Source: Spirochaetaceae bacterium (GTDB lineage: Bacteria; Myxococcota_A; UBA9160; UBA4427). Taken from it: a stretch of DNA of 64,000 bases. Numbering within the stretch: position 1 is the first letter of the stretch; the number at the start of each line of letters is the position of its first letter. Position numbers and translations under genes: made by a program. The notes under the pieces were generated by a model. It was given only the letters and a program-made list of their open reading frames with translations, ran no database searches and had not been told where the DNA came from. The DNA lies in the NCBI GenBank assembly GCA_020632655.1, contig JACKFD010000018.1:1-64000 (forward strand), read 5' to 3'. Below, in pieces: positions 52,701 through 60,080 of this stretch.

Positions 52701-55700
52701 GGCGCGGGCTTCGGTCGGGTCGCGACCTGCGGCGAGACCTCGACGTCGACTCGCCGACTGGCTTCGAGACCGCGATCCGTGCGGAGCACCAATCGCCACA
52801 CGGCATGTCCGACGAAGTCCGACGGCGCTCGCAGCAGGAGCCGACCACGCCCGCCCGGCAGCAGCCGGAGCCTGGAGCGCCATTGCGTCGGATCGTCGAC
52901 GTCGACGGGCTCGAGTCGCAAGGACGCCTCGTCTGCTGCGATGCCCTCGGCCGCGAAGGTCCATCCAGCGAGCCGGCCGGGTAGGGTCCGGATCGGCCGC
53001 AGGTCCGAGAGCGCGGGCAGCTCGATCCCGAGGATCGAGCGCTCGTCCGCACGGAGATCCTCCCAAACGACCCATCGATCTGCGAGATCCGGCGCCTCCT
53101 GCGCGGCCGACGCTCCAGCGAGTCGCGTGATCGCACAATCGCCGCTGACCTCGTCCACCTCGCACGCGACGAGGGCCGGTGGCGAATCGGGGCCCGGCTC
53201 CAGCCAGACCAGCCGACGTCCAGAAGCCTTTACCCGGGAGCCGGGAACGATCTCCCCGACGAGGCGTCCGGGACAATCGCCCGTCGCGAGATCCACCTGG
53301 CACGAAGCCAGAAGCGAGGCCGTCGCGGACGACGCGAGAGAGAACGCCAGGACATCTCCGTCGAGGGCAGCGGCCTCCGGCGAGATCGGCGCCCCGGCGA
53401 TCGTGACGACGATCGGCTCACAATCGCGCCGCTTACGGGCGCGGTCGTGGATCGGAAGCAGACGACAGAGTTCGAGCTGCGGCGGGACGCCGGACGCGCG
53501 GTGGAGCAGGAGGATCGTCTGACCGTCGAAGTCGAGGAGTCGGTCGCTTGCGTCGGCGGCGTCGAGACCCGTCGGGTCGATCGGACGACACGCTCCTCGA
53601 CGAGAGAGGGCACAGCCAGAGATGGACTCCCTCGAGCCATCGCGCGTCGTCCAGAAGAGCCGCCCCTCGGCCAGTCGCATCGTCGTGATGGGGAGACTCG
53701 ACCGGACGTATTCGACGGTCTTGCACGACGCGGTACCCGCGCTTCGGAACGAACATCCCTCGAGGATCGAGTCTGCTCGATCGTTCGGGTCGCGGCGCAG
53801 CCAGACGACCTCATGTCCGTCGACGTCGATCGCATCGACTGCGCCATCGACTTCGGCGACCAGCTCGGACCCCGCACGGGTCGCCGCCACGGAGCGCTTC
53901 GTCGGGAACCAGGCAGCCCGGATCCGCGTGCGCTCCGGGGCGTCGGGCTCCGCCGACTCGACCCGCTCCCGCCAATAGGCACGCCCATCGCTGGCCGCCG
54001 GGGAATGCGCGTCGGCCAGACCACCGGACAGATGCACGGGCGCGGTCCGCTCGAGACCGACGATCGTGAACTCGTCGAGGAACCGACCGTCCACGAGCTC
54101 GCCGCGTAGTCGGATCAGATGAGGGCCGTCGGGAAGCTCGGCAAGCGACCAATCGGCGAGATGCTCGTTCGCGATCGATCCTTCGACCGTCGCGATCGTC
54201 TCGAACGCAGTACCGGCGACGCCGGGCGCGACCGCGATCTCGATGCGACGCAGGTCCTCACCCGTCGCCCGCCCGCGCAAGTCGACGACCGGCGTGGCGA
54301 CGGGATCGAGGAGCGCAGCGACCTCGGGCGAAGAGAGCTCGAGCGAGACGCGCGGCACGTCCATCGCGAGCAGGGCCGGCACGTCGAGCGCGCCGGCCCC
54401 GGTCTCGGGATCGTGACCCGTCGATCGCAGATCCCGTGCCGACAGACGCAGCAGTCGTCGCGCTGTATCGGGGTCGAGGTCGGGCCGCGCGGAGAGCAAC
54501 AGCGCCAGCGCGCCCGAGACATGGGGCGCAGCCATGGAGGTCCCGGACTTGCGCGAGTAGGCGTCAGCGACGACGAGCCGTTCGTCCCCGTCGTCGTTGG
54601 TCCCGCGGAGCGAGAGGATGTTGCGCTCCGCGAAGGGGTCGTCTCCGGCGGGCGCCGGACCGCCACCCGGGGCCAACAGATCCATCAACCATCCGGCGTT
54701 GCTGGAGCTCGAGCGCTGATCGAAGAGCCCGTGGCTGCCCACGCTGACCGCCGAGCGCGAGTTCTCGGGGTAGTAGTAGAGGACGTCCGAGTCGGCGTTG
54801 CCGGCGGAGGTCACGAAGACGACACCGAGGTCTTCGAGGGTCGCGAGAACGGCCCGAGCCAGGGGATTCCGGGGGCACGGCGCTCCGCAGGAGAAGCTGC
54901 CATTCACGACCCGCGCACCCTGGGTCGCTGCATAGAGGACGCCGGTCCACACATCCGAGGTCTGCGCCGAACCTTCGGGTGGAAAAACCTTCACTGGCAG
55001 GAGCGTTGCGCCCGGGGCGACGCCGGCGATGCCAACCCCGTTTCCCGCGGCCGCGGCGATCGTCCCGGCCACGTGCGTCCCGTGTCCGCGCTCATCGAAG
55101 GGATCAGGGTCCCCGGGCGACGCCTCGCCGGCGATCAGGCCGGCTGTGTAGCCCGTGAAGTCGTAGCCCCGCAGGTCGTCGATGAAGCCGTTGCCGTCGT
55201 CGTCGACACCGTTCAGGTCCGCCGCCGTCGCGAGGCCATCGCCGTCGAGGTCCTCGCCCGGGTTGATCCAGAGCTGACCAGCCAGGTCCGGGTGGCGGTA
55301 GTCGATGCCGGTGTCGACGACGGCGACGACGATGCCCTCGCCGAGGGTGATCGGCCACGAATCGATCACCCCCGCCCGCTCGAGGCCCCAGAGATCCCGG
55401 TAGGGCTGTCCCCAGGCACCGCTGGAGAAGAGGAAGGGGTCGTCGAAGGCGATCGATTGGTCCGGGACCACGGCCTGGTCGAGCTGCGCGAATCGGACGT
55501 GCGGGTCGGCTCGAAACGCGTCCAGGGCTTCGCGTAGATCGGCGGTCTCCGGTAGGTCGACCGCGTAGACGTGGAAGAGCGACTCTGCCGACGTACGGTT
55601 CGGGTCGGCGGCGGCTCGGGGCGCCGCCCTGCCCCGGGACTGGAAGGTGCGGGCCCGGAGCGCGGCAGCGAAGTCCCGTGCGGCCGAGGCCGTCGGCACC

Positions 55701-56053
55701 CGCGCCGCCTCTCGGAAGAGTGCCCGGTAGCGGCGAACCCCGAAGCGCTCGTGGACCCGGTCGAGGGAGGAAGACGCGTCGGCGCTGGCCGACGAGAAGC
55801 TTTGCTGGCGGTTCATCAGATCTTCGGCGCAGCGTTCGATCGCGTGGCTGCCGCGCCACTCGAGCCCGACGACGAGCGTCGCCGACGACGCGGCCTCGGC
55901 CCAGATCAGCGGCAGCAGACAGGCCAAGCGACGAACGAGCGAGGCCCATCGCCCCCGAGCGGTCTTCGATCTACCGGGTCGACGACCGGTGCATCGCGCA
56001 AGGAAGCGGACCGTTTGCGAAGCGGCCGAGTCCTGGGTCCGTCGAGGGTCCAC
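52640..56053 (-). CDS. S8 (subtilisin-like) serine peptidase with propeller-like C-terminus
   Basis: A roughly 1,137-residue exported protease. The catalytic triad is in order: VVDTGIDYRHPDL (Asp), RGHGTHVAGT (His) and SGTSMAAPHVSGA (Ser), with the oxyanion Asn in TSAGNADSD. A Ca-binding-like acidic stretch (NPGEDLDGDGLATAADLNG) precedes the active-site His. The C-terminal 600 residues show repeated strands such as DGHEVVWLRRDPNDR, EGRLFWTTRDGSRES and RWVVWEDLRADERSI, the spacing of a TolB-like beta-propeller. A hydrophobic stretch RLACLLPLIWAEAASSA near the N-terminus looks like a signal peptide. The start is uncertain; the GTG at 56053 is given, and an upstream start at 56263 cannot be excluded. 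The 3' end overlaps pqqDE by 61 bp. Confidence 0.85.
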   Translation of the reverse strand: MDPRRTQDSAASQTVRFLARCTGRRPGRSKTARGRWASLVRRLACLLPLIWAEAASSATLVVGLEWRGSHAIERCAEDLMNRQQSFSSASADASSSLDRVHERFGVRRYRALFREAARVPTASAARDFAAALRARTFQSRGRAAPRAAADPNRTSAESLFHVYAVDLPETADLREALDAFRADPHVRFAQLDQAVVPDQSIAFDDPFLFSSGAWGQPYRDLWGLERAGVIDSWPITLGEGIVVAVVDTGIDYRHPDLAGQLWINPGEDLDGDGLATAADLNGVDDDGNGFIDDLRGYDFTGYTAGLIAGEASPGDPDPFDERGHGTHVAGTIAAAAGNGVGIAGVAPGATLLPVKVFPPEGSAQTSDVWTGVLYAATQGARVVNGSFSCGAPCPRNPLARAVLATLEDLGVVFVTSAGNADSDVLYYYPENSRSAVSVGSHGLFDQRSSSSNAGWLMDLLAPGGGPAPAGDDPFAERNILSLRGTNDDGDERLVVADAYSRKSGTSMAAPHVSGALALLLSARPDLDPDTARRLLRLSARDLRSTGHDPETGAGALDVPALLAMDVPRVSLELSSPEVAALLDPVATPVVDLRGRATGEDLRRIEIAVAPGVAGTAFETIATVEGSIANEHLADWSLAELPDGPHLIRLRGELVDGRFLDEFTIVGLERTAPVHLSGGLADAHSPAASDGRAYWRERVESAEPDAPERTRIRAAWFPTKRSVAATRAGSELVAEVDGAVDAIDVDGHEVVWLRRDPNDRADSILEGCSFRSAGTASCKTVEYVRSSLPITTMRLAEGRLFWTTRDGSRESISGCALSRRGACRPIDPTGLDAADASDRLLDFDGQTILLLHRASGVPPQLELCRLLPIHDRARKRRDCEPIVVTIAGAPISPEAAALDGDVLAFSLASSATASLLASCQVDLATGDCPGRLVGEIVPGSRVKASGRRLVWLEPGPDSPPALVACEVDEVSGDCAITRLAGASAAQEAPDLADRWVVWEDLRADERSILGIELPALSDLRPIRTLPGRLAGWTFAAEGIAADEASLRLEPVDVDDPTQWRSRLRLLPGGRGRLLLRAPSDFVGHAVWRLVLRTDRGLEASRRVDVEVSPQVATRPKPAPHLLGTRRSRSGSRAATIRP

Positions 56054-56400
56054 GGCGTTCCAGTCTACACGCGCCGACGTACGGCGCCGCCCGATACGAG
56101 CCGACGAGCGAAGGAATCGCGATGGCGTGCAATTCGTGCCTTCGCTAACTACTCCGGGCTGGAGAGCACCCAGAGGGGGATGACCGGGCCTGGCGGCCGC
56201 GCAGACGGTACGCGCTCCGATGCATCGCAATCCCGCCGGCTGCCGCGGGCCGATCGGAGCCACATCGCGCTCTCCAGACTGGACTCGGAGCCGATAAGGC
56301 TGCGGAGGACAAGGCTGCGGAGAATGTCCGACGGTCGGCCCGCATGGGTCTACGCCTGTCGGCTCATCGGATCGTGCTGATCATCAGCTCGGAGGGAACC
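56054..56400. other. 347-bp divergent gap between protease and dockerin-like gene
   Basis: No convincing ORF. It should contain the promoter of the rightward dockerin-like/PEP-CTERM pair, but I found no sigma-54 element like the one before the mirror-image pair. A 12-bp direct repeat, AAGGCTGCGGAG, occurs at 56296-56307 and 56311-56322. The ribosome site GGAGGGAACC is at the right end. Confidence 0.45.
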
Positions 56401-56769
56401 ATGACTTGGAAACGAAGCTCACTGCACCGGTGGATCGCTACGGCCGCGTTCGGCGCGTGTCTGTCGTTCGCGTCGGTCGGTCTGGCCGCGGACCTCGACC
56501 TGGATGGCGTGGATGACTCAGTCGACAACTGCGCTGGCGTCGCGAACGGAGCGCAGTACGACAGCGACGGCGACGGCGCGGGTGATGCCTGCGACGCCGA
56601 CTACAACAACGACGGTGCGGTCGACAGCCTGGACGTAGAGCTCTTCCAGGGGTCGTTCAACTCGGAAGCGGGCGACGAGAGCTACGACTCGGTCTTCGAT
56701 CACAACAGCGACGGGCAGATCGACGGTTCAGACTTCGCGCTGCTCCAGAGCCTCGCGAGCGGCAACTGA
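56401..56769 (+). CDS. Secreted dockerin-like / thrombospondin type 3 repeat protein, copy A
   Basis: A 122-residue exported protein. A signal peptide (FGACLSFASVGLAADL) is followed by Asp/Asn-rich calcium-binding loops: DLDLDGVDDSVDNCAGV and SDGDGAGDACD, of the thrombospondin type 3 kind, and then two EF-hand-like segments, DADYNNDGAVDSLDVELFQG and DHNSDGQIDGSDFALLQS. That spacing resembles the duplicated calcium loop-helix of type I dockerins, which bind cohesins. GGAGG lies 5 nt before the ATG. It is 28 bp upstream of a PEP-CTERM protein and is clearly a paralogue of the leftward gene at 59222. Confidence 0.8.
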   Translation: MTWKRSSLHRWIATAAFGACLSFASVGLAADLDLDGVDDSVDNCAGVANGAQYDSDGDGAGDACDADYNNDGAVDSLDVELFQGSFNSEAGDESYDSVFDHNSDGQIDGSDFALLQSLASGN

Positions 56770-56797
56770 GTCCAACGGATCCAAGGAGAAGCACGCC

Positions 56798-57445
56798 ATG
56801 CGTACTCGCAATTCGATCATCCTCTCTACGCTGCTCGCGATCGGCCTCGGCGCCGGCTCGGCAGCGGCGACGGACGCGAACCTGCAGTTCACGGACCTCG
56901 CGATGCAGACGAGCCCGGGCGTCGTGATCACGGGCAACTCGGCGACCGCGTCGCTCGGGGACGTCTTCGAGATCTCGATCTTCGTCGACAACGCGAACGC
57001 GGACGCCGTCGTCGATCTCTTCACCTTCGTGAACGTCACTCCGGGTGCGTTCACCCGGCTCAACGGCGTCGGTCTCCCGATCCTCGACGAGGGCGTCTTC
57101 GGGCAGGTCCTCACCCCACTGTCGGGCTTCGGCAACCAGGCCGTCGGCCAGGCGCCGGGCACGCTCGTCGGCCTCGCCCACGGCGTGGTCGGCACGGGTG
57201 ACTCGACGAATACCTCGAACGACCAGGCGACGGTCATCATTTTCCAGACCGCCGCGGAAGGTGTCTTCACGATCAGCCAGTCGGAGTCGGGCAACTCGAC
57301 GATCAACGGCACCGATCAGGGCCCGAACTTCGGCCCCAGCCTCACGATCACGGTCCCCGAGCCCGGCGCGTTCGGCGCCTCGCTCGCCGCGCTCGGCACG
57401 CTCTCGGGCGTGATCGTCACGCGCCGGCGCATCGCCCGGGCCTGA
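56798..57445 (+). CDS. PEP-CTERM protein with cohesin-like domain, copy A
   Basis: A 215-residue exported protein. N-terminal signal (TLLAIGLGAGSAAATD), then one all-beta domain (VGDVFEISIFVDNANADAVV, FTFVNVTPGAFTRLNG, VIIFQTAAEGVFTISQSE), and a C-terminal sorting signal VPEPGAFGASLAALGTLSGV followed by a basic RRRIARA, the PEP-CTERM tripartite structure recognised by exosortases. The strand pattern (an amphipathic VGD..., a G-rich centre, I/F-x-F...GVF) resembles cohesin domains, the partners of dockerins. AAGGAG precedes the ATG. Its product is a close paralogue of the leftward PEP-CTERM protein at 58409, with a run of 40 identical residues. Confidence 0.85.
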   Translation: MRTRNSIILSTLLAIGLGAGSAAATDANLQFTDLAMQTSPGVVITGNSATASLGDVFEISIFVDNANADAVVDLFTFVNVTPGAFTRLNGVGLPILDEGVFGQVLTPLSGFGNQAVGQAPGTLVGLAHGVVGTGDSTNTSNDQATVIIFQTAAEGVFTISQSESGNSTINGTDQGPNFGPSLTITVPEPGAFGASLAALGTLSGVIVTRRRIARA

Positions 57446-57464
57446 GCCCAGGCGGCTATCGTCT

Positions 57465-57502
57465 CGGGAGGGCGCGGCGACGAGCTCGCCAGCGCCCTCC
57501 CG
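57465..57502 (+). terminator. Strong GC hairpin downstream of the rightward PEP-CTERM gene
   Basis: An 11-bp perfect stem CGGGAGGGCGC / GCGCCCTCCCG with a 16-nt loop lies 20 bp after the stop codon. There is no T-run after it, so it may act as a Rho-type or mRNA-end structure rather than an intrinsic terminator. Confidence 0.55.
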
Positions 57503-58248
57503 ATCGACGACACTCCACGCATGAGCCCCGCGCCCGACCGGAGAGCGGCCTGAGCGCCTGCCTCCCGCCGCTCCTGCGCTCCTCCGAGGCTCCTCTGCTC
57601 GTCTCGCACGGCTTTGCCCATGCCGCCCGCCCGGAGGCCATCGGCTCGGGCCTCCCACGCCTGACTGACTCGGGATTGCTCGGACGCGAAGCGTGACCGC
57701 TCCACGCTGCGCCGTGCGTCGCTGGGCACTGCGAATGGGGCGAACGGCTTTCCCCGCATTTCCGCCGCGGCACCGCGTGCAATCGCCTCGGTCGGGCCGA
57801 GCTGCACCGCCTCGACAGGTGCCCGTGCCGACTTGTCGGTCGCTGGAACCGTCGAGCGACTGACTCCTGCGAGTGTGGATAGGCAGCATCCGGCTCTGAA
57901 CCGACAGCCCCGCGACTTCACGCAATGAGCGCAGTAGCAAGACGCGGGAAGCGCGATCCGCCGAGTGCAGCGAGCCCATACGCTGCGCGCTGGATCCACC
58001 AGGCTCGGCGCAGCCAGCCACCTTCAGGCTGCCCGCGCCGGCTGCGCTCGATTCGCGACGAGCGACTGGAGCGAGCGAGAGGGGTAGGCAGAGGGGCAAG
58101 CGACGAGCGGGCCACCGACGCTCCCTCGGAGGTGAATCGTGAGCGGGGTGACGCGCTCCGCATCCGGCGGATCACCCTGCAGGATGCGTGAAGTCCAGGT
58201 CTTGCACCGGATCGCACCGCGCGTCGCACCCTGCCTTGAACGAACCCC

Positions 58249-58290
58249 AAAACGAAAGCTGGCGGTGCTCCTGGAAGGAACACCGCCAGC
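58249..58290 (-). terminator. Intrinsic terminator of the leftward PEP-CTERM gene
   Basis: Read on the minus strand, a perfect 10-bp stem GCTGGCGGTG / CACCGCCAGC with a 13-nt loop is followed immediately by TTTCGTTTT. This is a textbook Rho-independent terminator about 120 bp after the stop of the PEP-CTERM gene at 58409. Confidence 0.85.
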
Positions 58291-58408
58291 ATTCTGTCAT
58301 CGTCCGTACTATCCGGCCGGTCTCAGACCTTGCTCGACCACGAGGGGCCTCAAGGCAGCAAGGCTATCAAGCCTCCCGGACAGCCCGGCTACGAGAGACG
58401 GGACGAGA

Positions 58409-59038
58409 TCAGTTCTCGCGCCGACCCGCAGCCGCCAGACCCGCGAGACCGAGGCCCATCAGGAGGGCGGTACCCGGCTCCGGCACGACGACCGTCAGGC
58501 TCGGACCGAAGGACGGCCCCTGGTCGACGCCGTTGATCGTCGAGTTGCCCGACTCCGACTGCGTGATCTCGAACACGCCCGTGCCCGTCACCTGGAAGAT
58601 GAGGACGGTGGCCTGCTCGTTCCGAGCTGCGGTCGAGTCGCCCGTGCCGACGACGCCGTGAGCGAGACCGACGAGCGTGCCCGGCGCCTGGCCGACGGCC
58701 TGGTTGCCGAAGCCCGACAGCGGGGTGAGGACCTGCCCGAAGACACCCTCGTTGAGGATCGGGAGGCCGACGCCCTGCAGCAGGGTGAACGCGCCCGGGG
58801 TGACGTTCACGAAGGTGAAGAGATCGACGATCGCGTCACCGGACGTGTTGTCCACGAAGATGGAGATCTCGAAGATGTCTCCGACGGCCGCCGTGGCCGT
58901 GTTTCCGCTCACGACGACACCCGGGCTCTGCTGGCCCGCGAGGTTCGTGAACTGCAGGTTCGCGGTCGTCGCCTGGGCGGCTCCCGCTGCCAGGACGGCG
59001 ATCGCCGTGATGGCAAGGTTGATAAGTGAGTACCGCAT
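58409..59038 (-). CDS. PEP-CTERM protein with cohesin-like domain, copy B
   Basis: A 209-residue exported protein. Signal LAITAIAVLAAGAAQATT, one all-beta domain (VGDIFEISIFVDNTSGDAIV, FTFVNVTPGAFTLLQG, VLIFQVTGTGVFEITQSE), and a C-terminal PEP-CTERM signal VPEPGTALLMGLGLAGLAAA followed by GRREN. The ATG at 59038 has AAGGAG at a good distance. It is a mirror-image paralogue of the gene at 56798: one stretch of 40 residues is identical, and the DNA there is about 95% identical with only synonymous changes. A terminator follows. It lies 183 bp downstream of the dockerin-like gene on the same strand. Confidence 0.87.
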   Translation of the reverse strand: MRYSLINLAITAIAVLAAGAAQATTANLQFTNLAGQQSPGVVVSGNTATAAVGDIFEISIFVDNTSGDAIVDLFTFVNVTPGAFTLLQGVGLPILNEGVFGQVLTPLSGFGNQAVGQAPGTLVGLAHGVVGTGDSTAARNEQATVLIFQVTGTGVFEITQSESGNSTINGVDQGPSFGPSLTVVVPEPGTALLMGLGLAGLAAAGRREN

Positions 59039-59221
59039 CCGAATGTTCTCCTTGAGTGAAGAGATGTGACCCCTGCGGATCACGCTTGACAGGGTGAGCA
59101 TTGAGTCTCAACCAACCATCAACTGTTGCTGCGTCCTTGCTTCTGACTGATCACCAGGCCGTAGACGGCTTCGTCCTTGGCTCTTGGGTCACACGAAGCG
59201 CGGGCTCCGATCAACGGAGAC

Positions 59222-59626
59222 CTAGGGAACGCAGGGAACCGTGCCGGCGCAGCCCAGACCCGACGGACCCGGGACCGAGTTGAAGAGCGCCACGAATCGA
59301 CCGAAGTCGGCGCCATCGACGAGTCCGTCACCGTTCGCGTCGTGCAGCGCGCTCGTCGTGTTGAAGTTGGCCACGAAGAGACCGAAGTCTCCGCCGTCCT
59401 GAAGGCCATCGTTGTTGTAGTCGACATCGCACCAGTTGCCGTAGCCGTCGACGTCCGTGTCGATCTGGTTGTTGGGCGACTGGTTCGGGCCGTTCGCGGC
59501 CGACGAGCAGTTGTCGAACGAATCCGGAACGAGGTCCGAGTCCGTGTCCGTGACCGAACCGGCGTTCGCCGAGAAGGCGAGGCCGAGTGCGAACATGCTG
59601 ACGAGCATGACGAGCTTGAGCTTCAT
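59222..59626 (-). CDS. Secreted dockerin-like protein, copy B
   Basis: A 134-residue exported protein. Signal LVMLVSMFALGLAFSANAG, then Asp-rich loops VTDTDSDLVPDSFDNCSSA and TDVDGYGNWCDVDYNNDGLQ, and two calcium-loop motifs, VDYNNDGLQDGGDFGLFVAN and DANGDGLVDGADFGRFVALF, in the spacing of a type I dockerin duplication. The C-terminus ends with a Cys pair (GLGCAGTVPCVP). AAGGAG lies upstream of the ATG at 59626. A perfect sigma-54 element at 59917-59931 points toward this gene. Together with the PEP-CTERM gene downstream it forms a leftward pair. Confidence 0.82.
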   Translation of the reverse strand: MKLKLVMLVSMFALGLAFSANAGSVTDTDSDLVPDSFDNCSSAANGPNQSPNNQIDTDVDGYGNWCDVDYNNDGLQDGGDFGLFVANFNTTSALHDANGDGLVDGADFGRFVALFNSVPGPSGLGCAGTVPCVP

Positions 59627-59916
59627 GGCTTGGGTTCTCCTTTGAATCGAGCCAGTGGTGGTCATTTGGCCACCATACGAACGAAAGATCAAGGGAAACT
59701 TTTCTGCGTGAGCGCGCAGTCCGTATCCCGCCGGCAGACCTTAATCGAATCCCCCCGGGATATAAACCCGATTTCGGTGAGCAAACCGAGGGCTTCTCGT
59801 GACGGGGCGTGTCGGATTCGAAGACGGCGCTGATCCGCCTCGCGACCGGACGACCTGTCCGCGCGCGAGACGCCGTTCGTGGAGGCGCCCTCCGGAGCCT
59901 CCGCCAATCTGGAAAA

Positions 59917-59931
59917 GCAATCCCCGTGCCA
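59917..59931 (-). promoter_or_regulatory. Sigma-54 (RpoN) promoter element, leftward
   Basis: On the minus strand the sequence reads TGGCAC-GGGGA-TTGC, an exact match to the TGGCAC-N5-TTGC consensus with the invariant GG and GC at the right spacing, followed by TTTT. It points at the dockerin-like gene 290 bp downstream. PEP-CTERM genes in other bacteria are known to be controlled by the PrsK/PrsR two-component system acting with RpoN; no prsK or prsR is in the window. Confidence 0.8.
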
Positions 59932-59989
59932 GCCTCGAGCTGAGGCCAACTAGCTGAAATGGAAGGGATTATTCCGATATCCCGGGTGG

Positions 59990-60013
59990 CCGAGGGAAAA
60001 GTTCTTCCCTCGG
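59990..60013 (-). terminator. 9-bp hairpin downstream of the exosortase gene
   Basis: CCGAGGGAA / TTCCCTCGG with a 6-nt loop lies about 70 bp after the exosortase stop on the minus strand. No T-run follows, so a terminator function is uncertain. Confidence 0.4.
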
Positions 60014-60080
60014 AGCGGAAACCGCCCGGGCCAGTCCCGGCGCAGGCCGGGCGGGCGCGATGGGGCTGGGCGCCCGACGA

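Larger units (their letters stand above)
57446..58408. other. 963-bp gap between two convergent PEP-CTERM genes
   Basis: No convincing gene. All ORFs here are Arg/Ser-rich and lack ribosome sites or domains. The region holds a strong hairpin at each end: one after the rightward gene (57465-57502) and a terminator for the leftward gene (58249-58290). The middle (about 57600-58190) is plain high-GC DNA with no repeats that I can see. Confidence 0.5.
59627..60080. other. 454-bp regulatory gap before the dockerin-like gene
   Basis: No convincing gene. It lies downstream of the exosortase stop and upstream of the leftward dockerin-like gene. It holds the sigma-54 promoter (59917-59931), a 9-bp hairpin (59990-60013), and an isolated 10-bp inverted pair CCCGGGATAT (59754-59763) / ATATCCCGGG (59977-59986). 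A lower-GC stretch around 59740-59775 stands out from the rest. Confidence 0.5.

Noticed and set aside
50300..52800. A pqqA-like peptide near pqqB/pqqDE
   Set aside because: No free space for a small ORF and no Glu-x3-Tyr peptide was recognised in the surrounding gaps.
56098..56150. Degenerate TGGC...GTGC as a sigma-54 site for the rightward dockerin-like gene
   Set aside because: The GG to GC spacing is two bases too long and the motif is otherwise weak.
57446..58408. Possible small genes in the gap between the PEP-CTERM genes
   Set aside because: The open frames are Arg/Ser-rich, lack ribosome sites and domains, and look like GC-driven noise.
59689..59949. Small leftward ORF of 86 codons upstream of the dockerin-like gene
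   Set aside because: It overlaps the sigma-54 promoter and has no ribosome site or recognisable domain.
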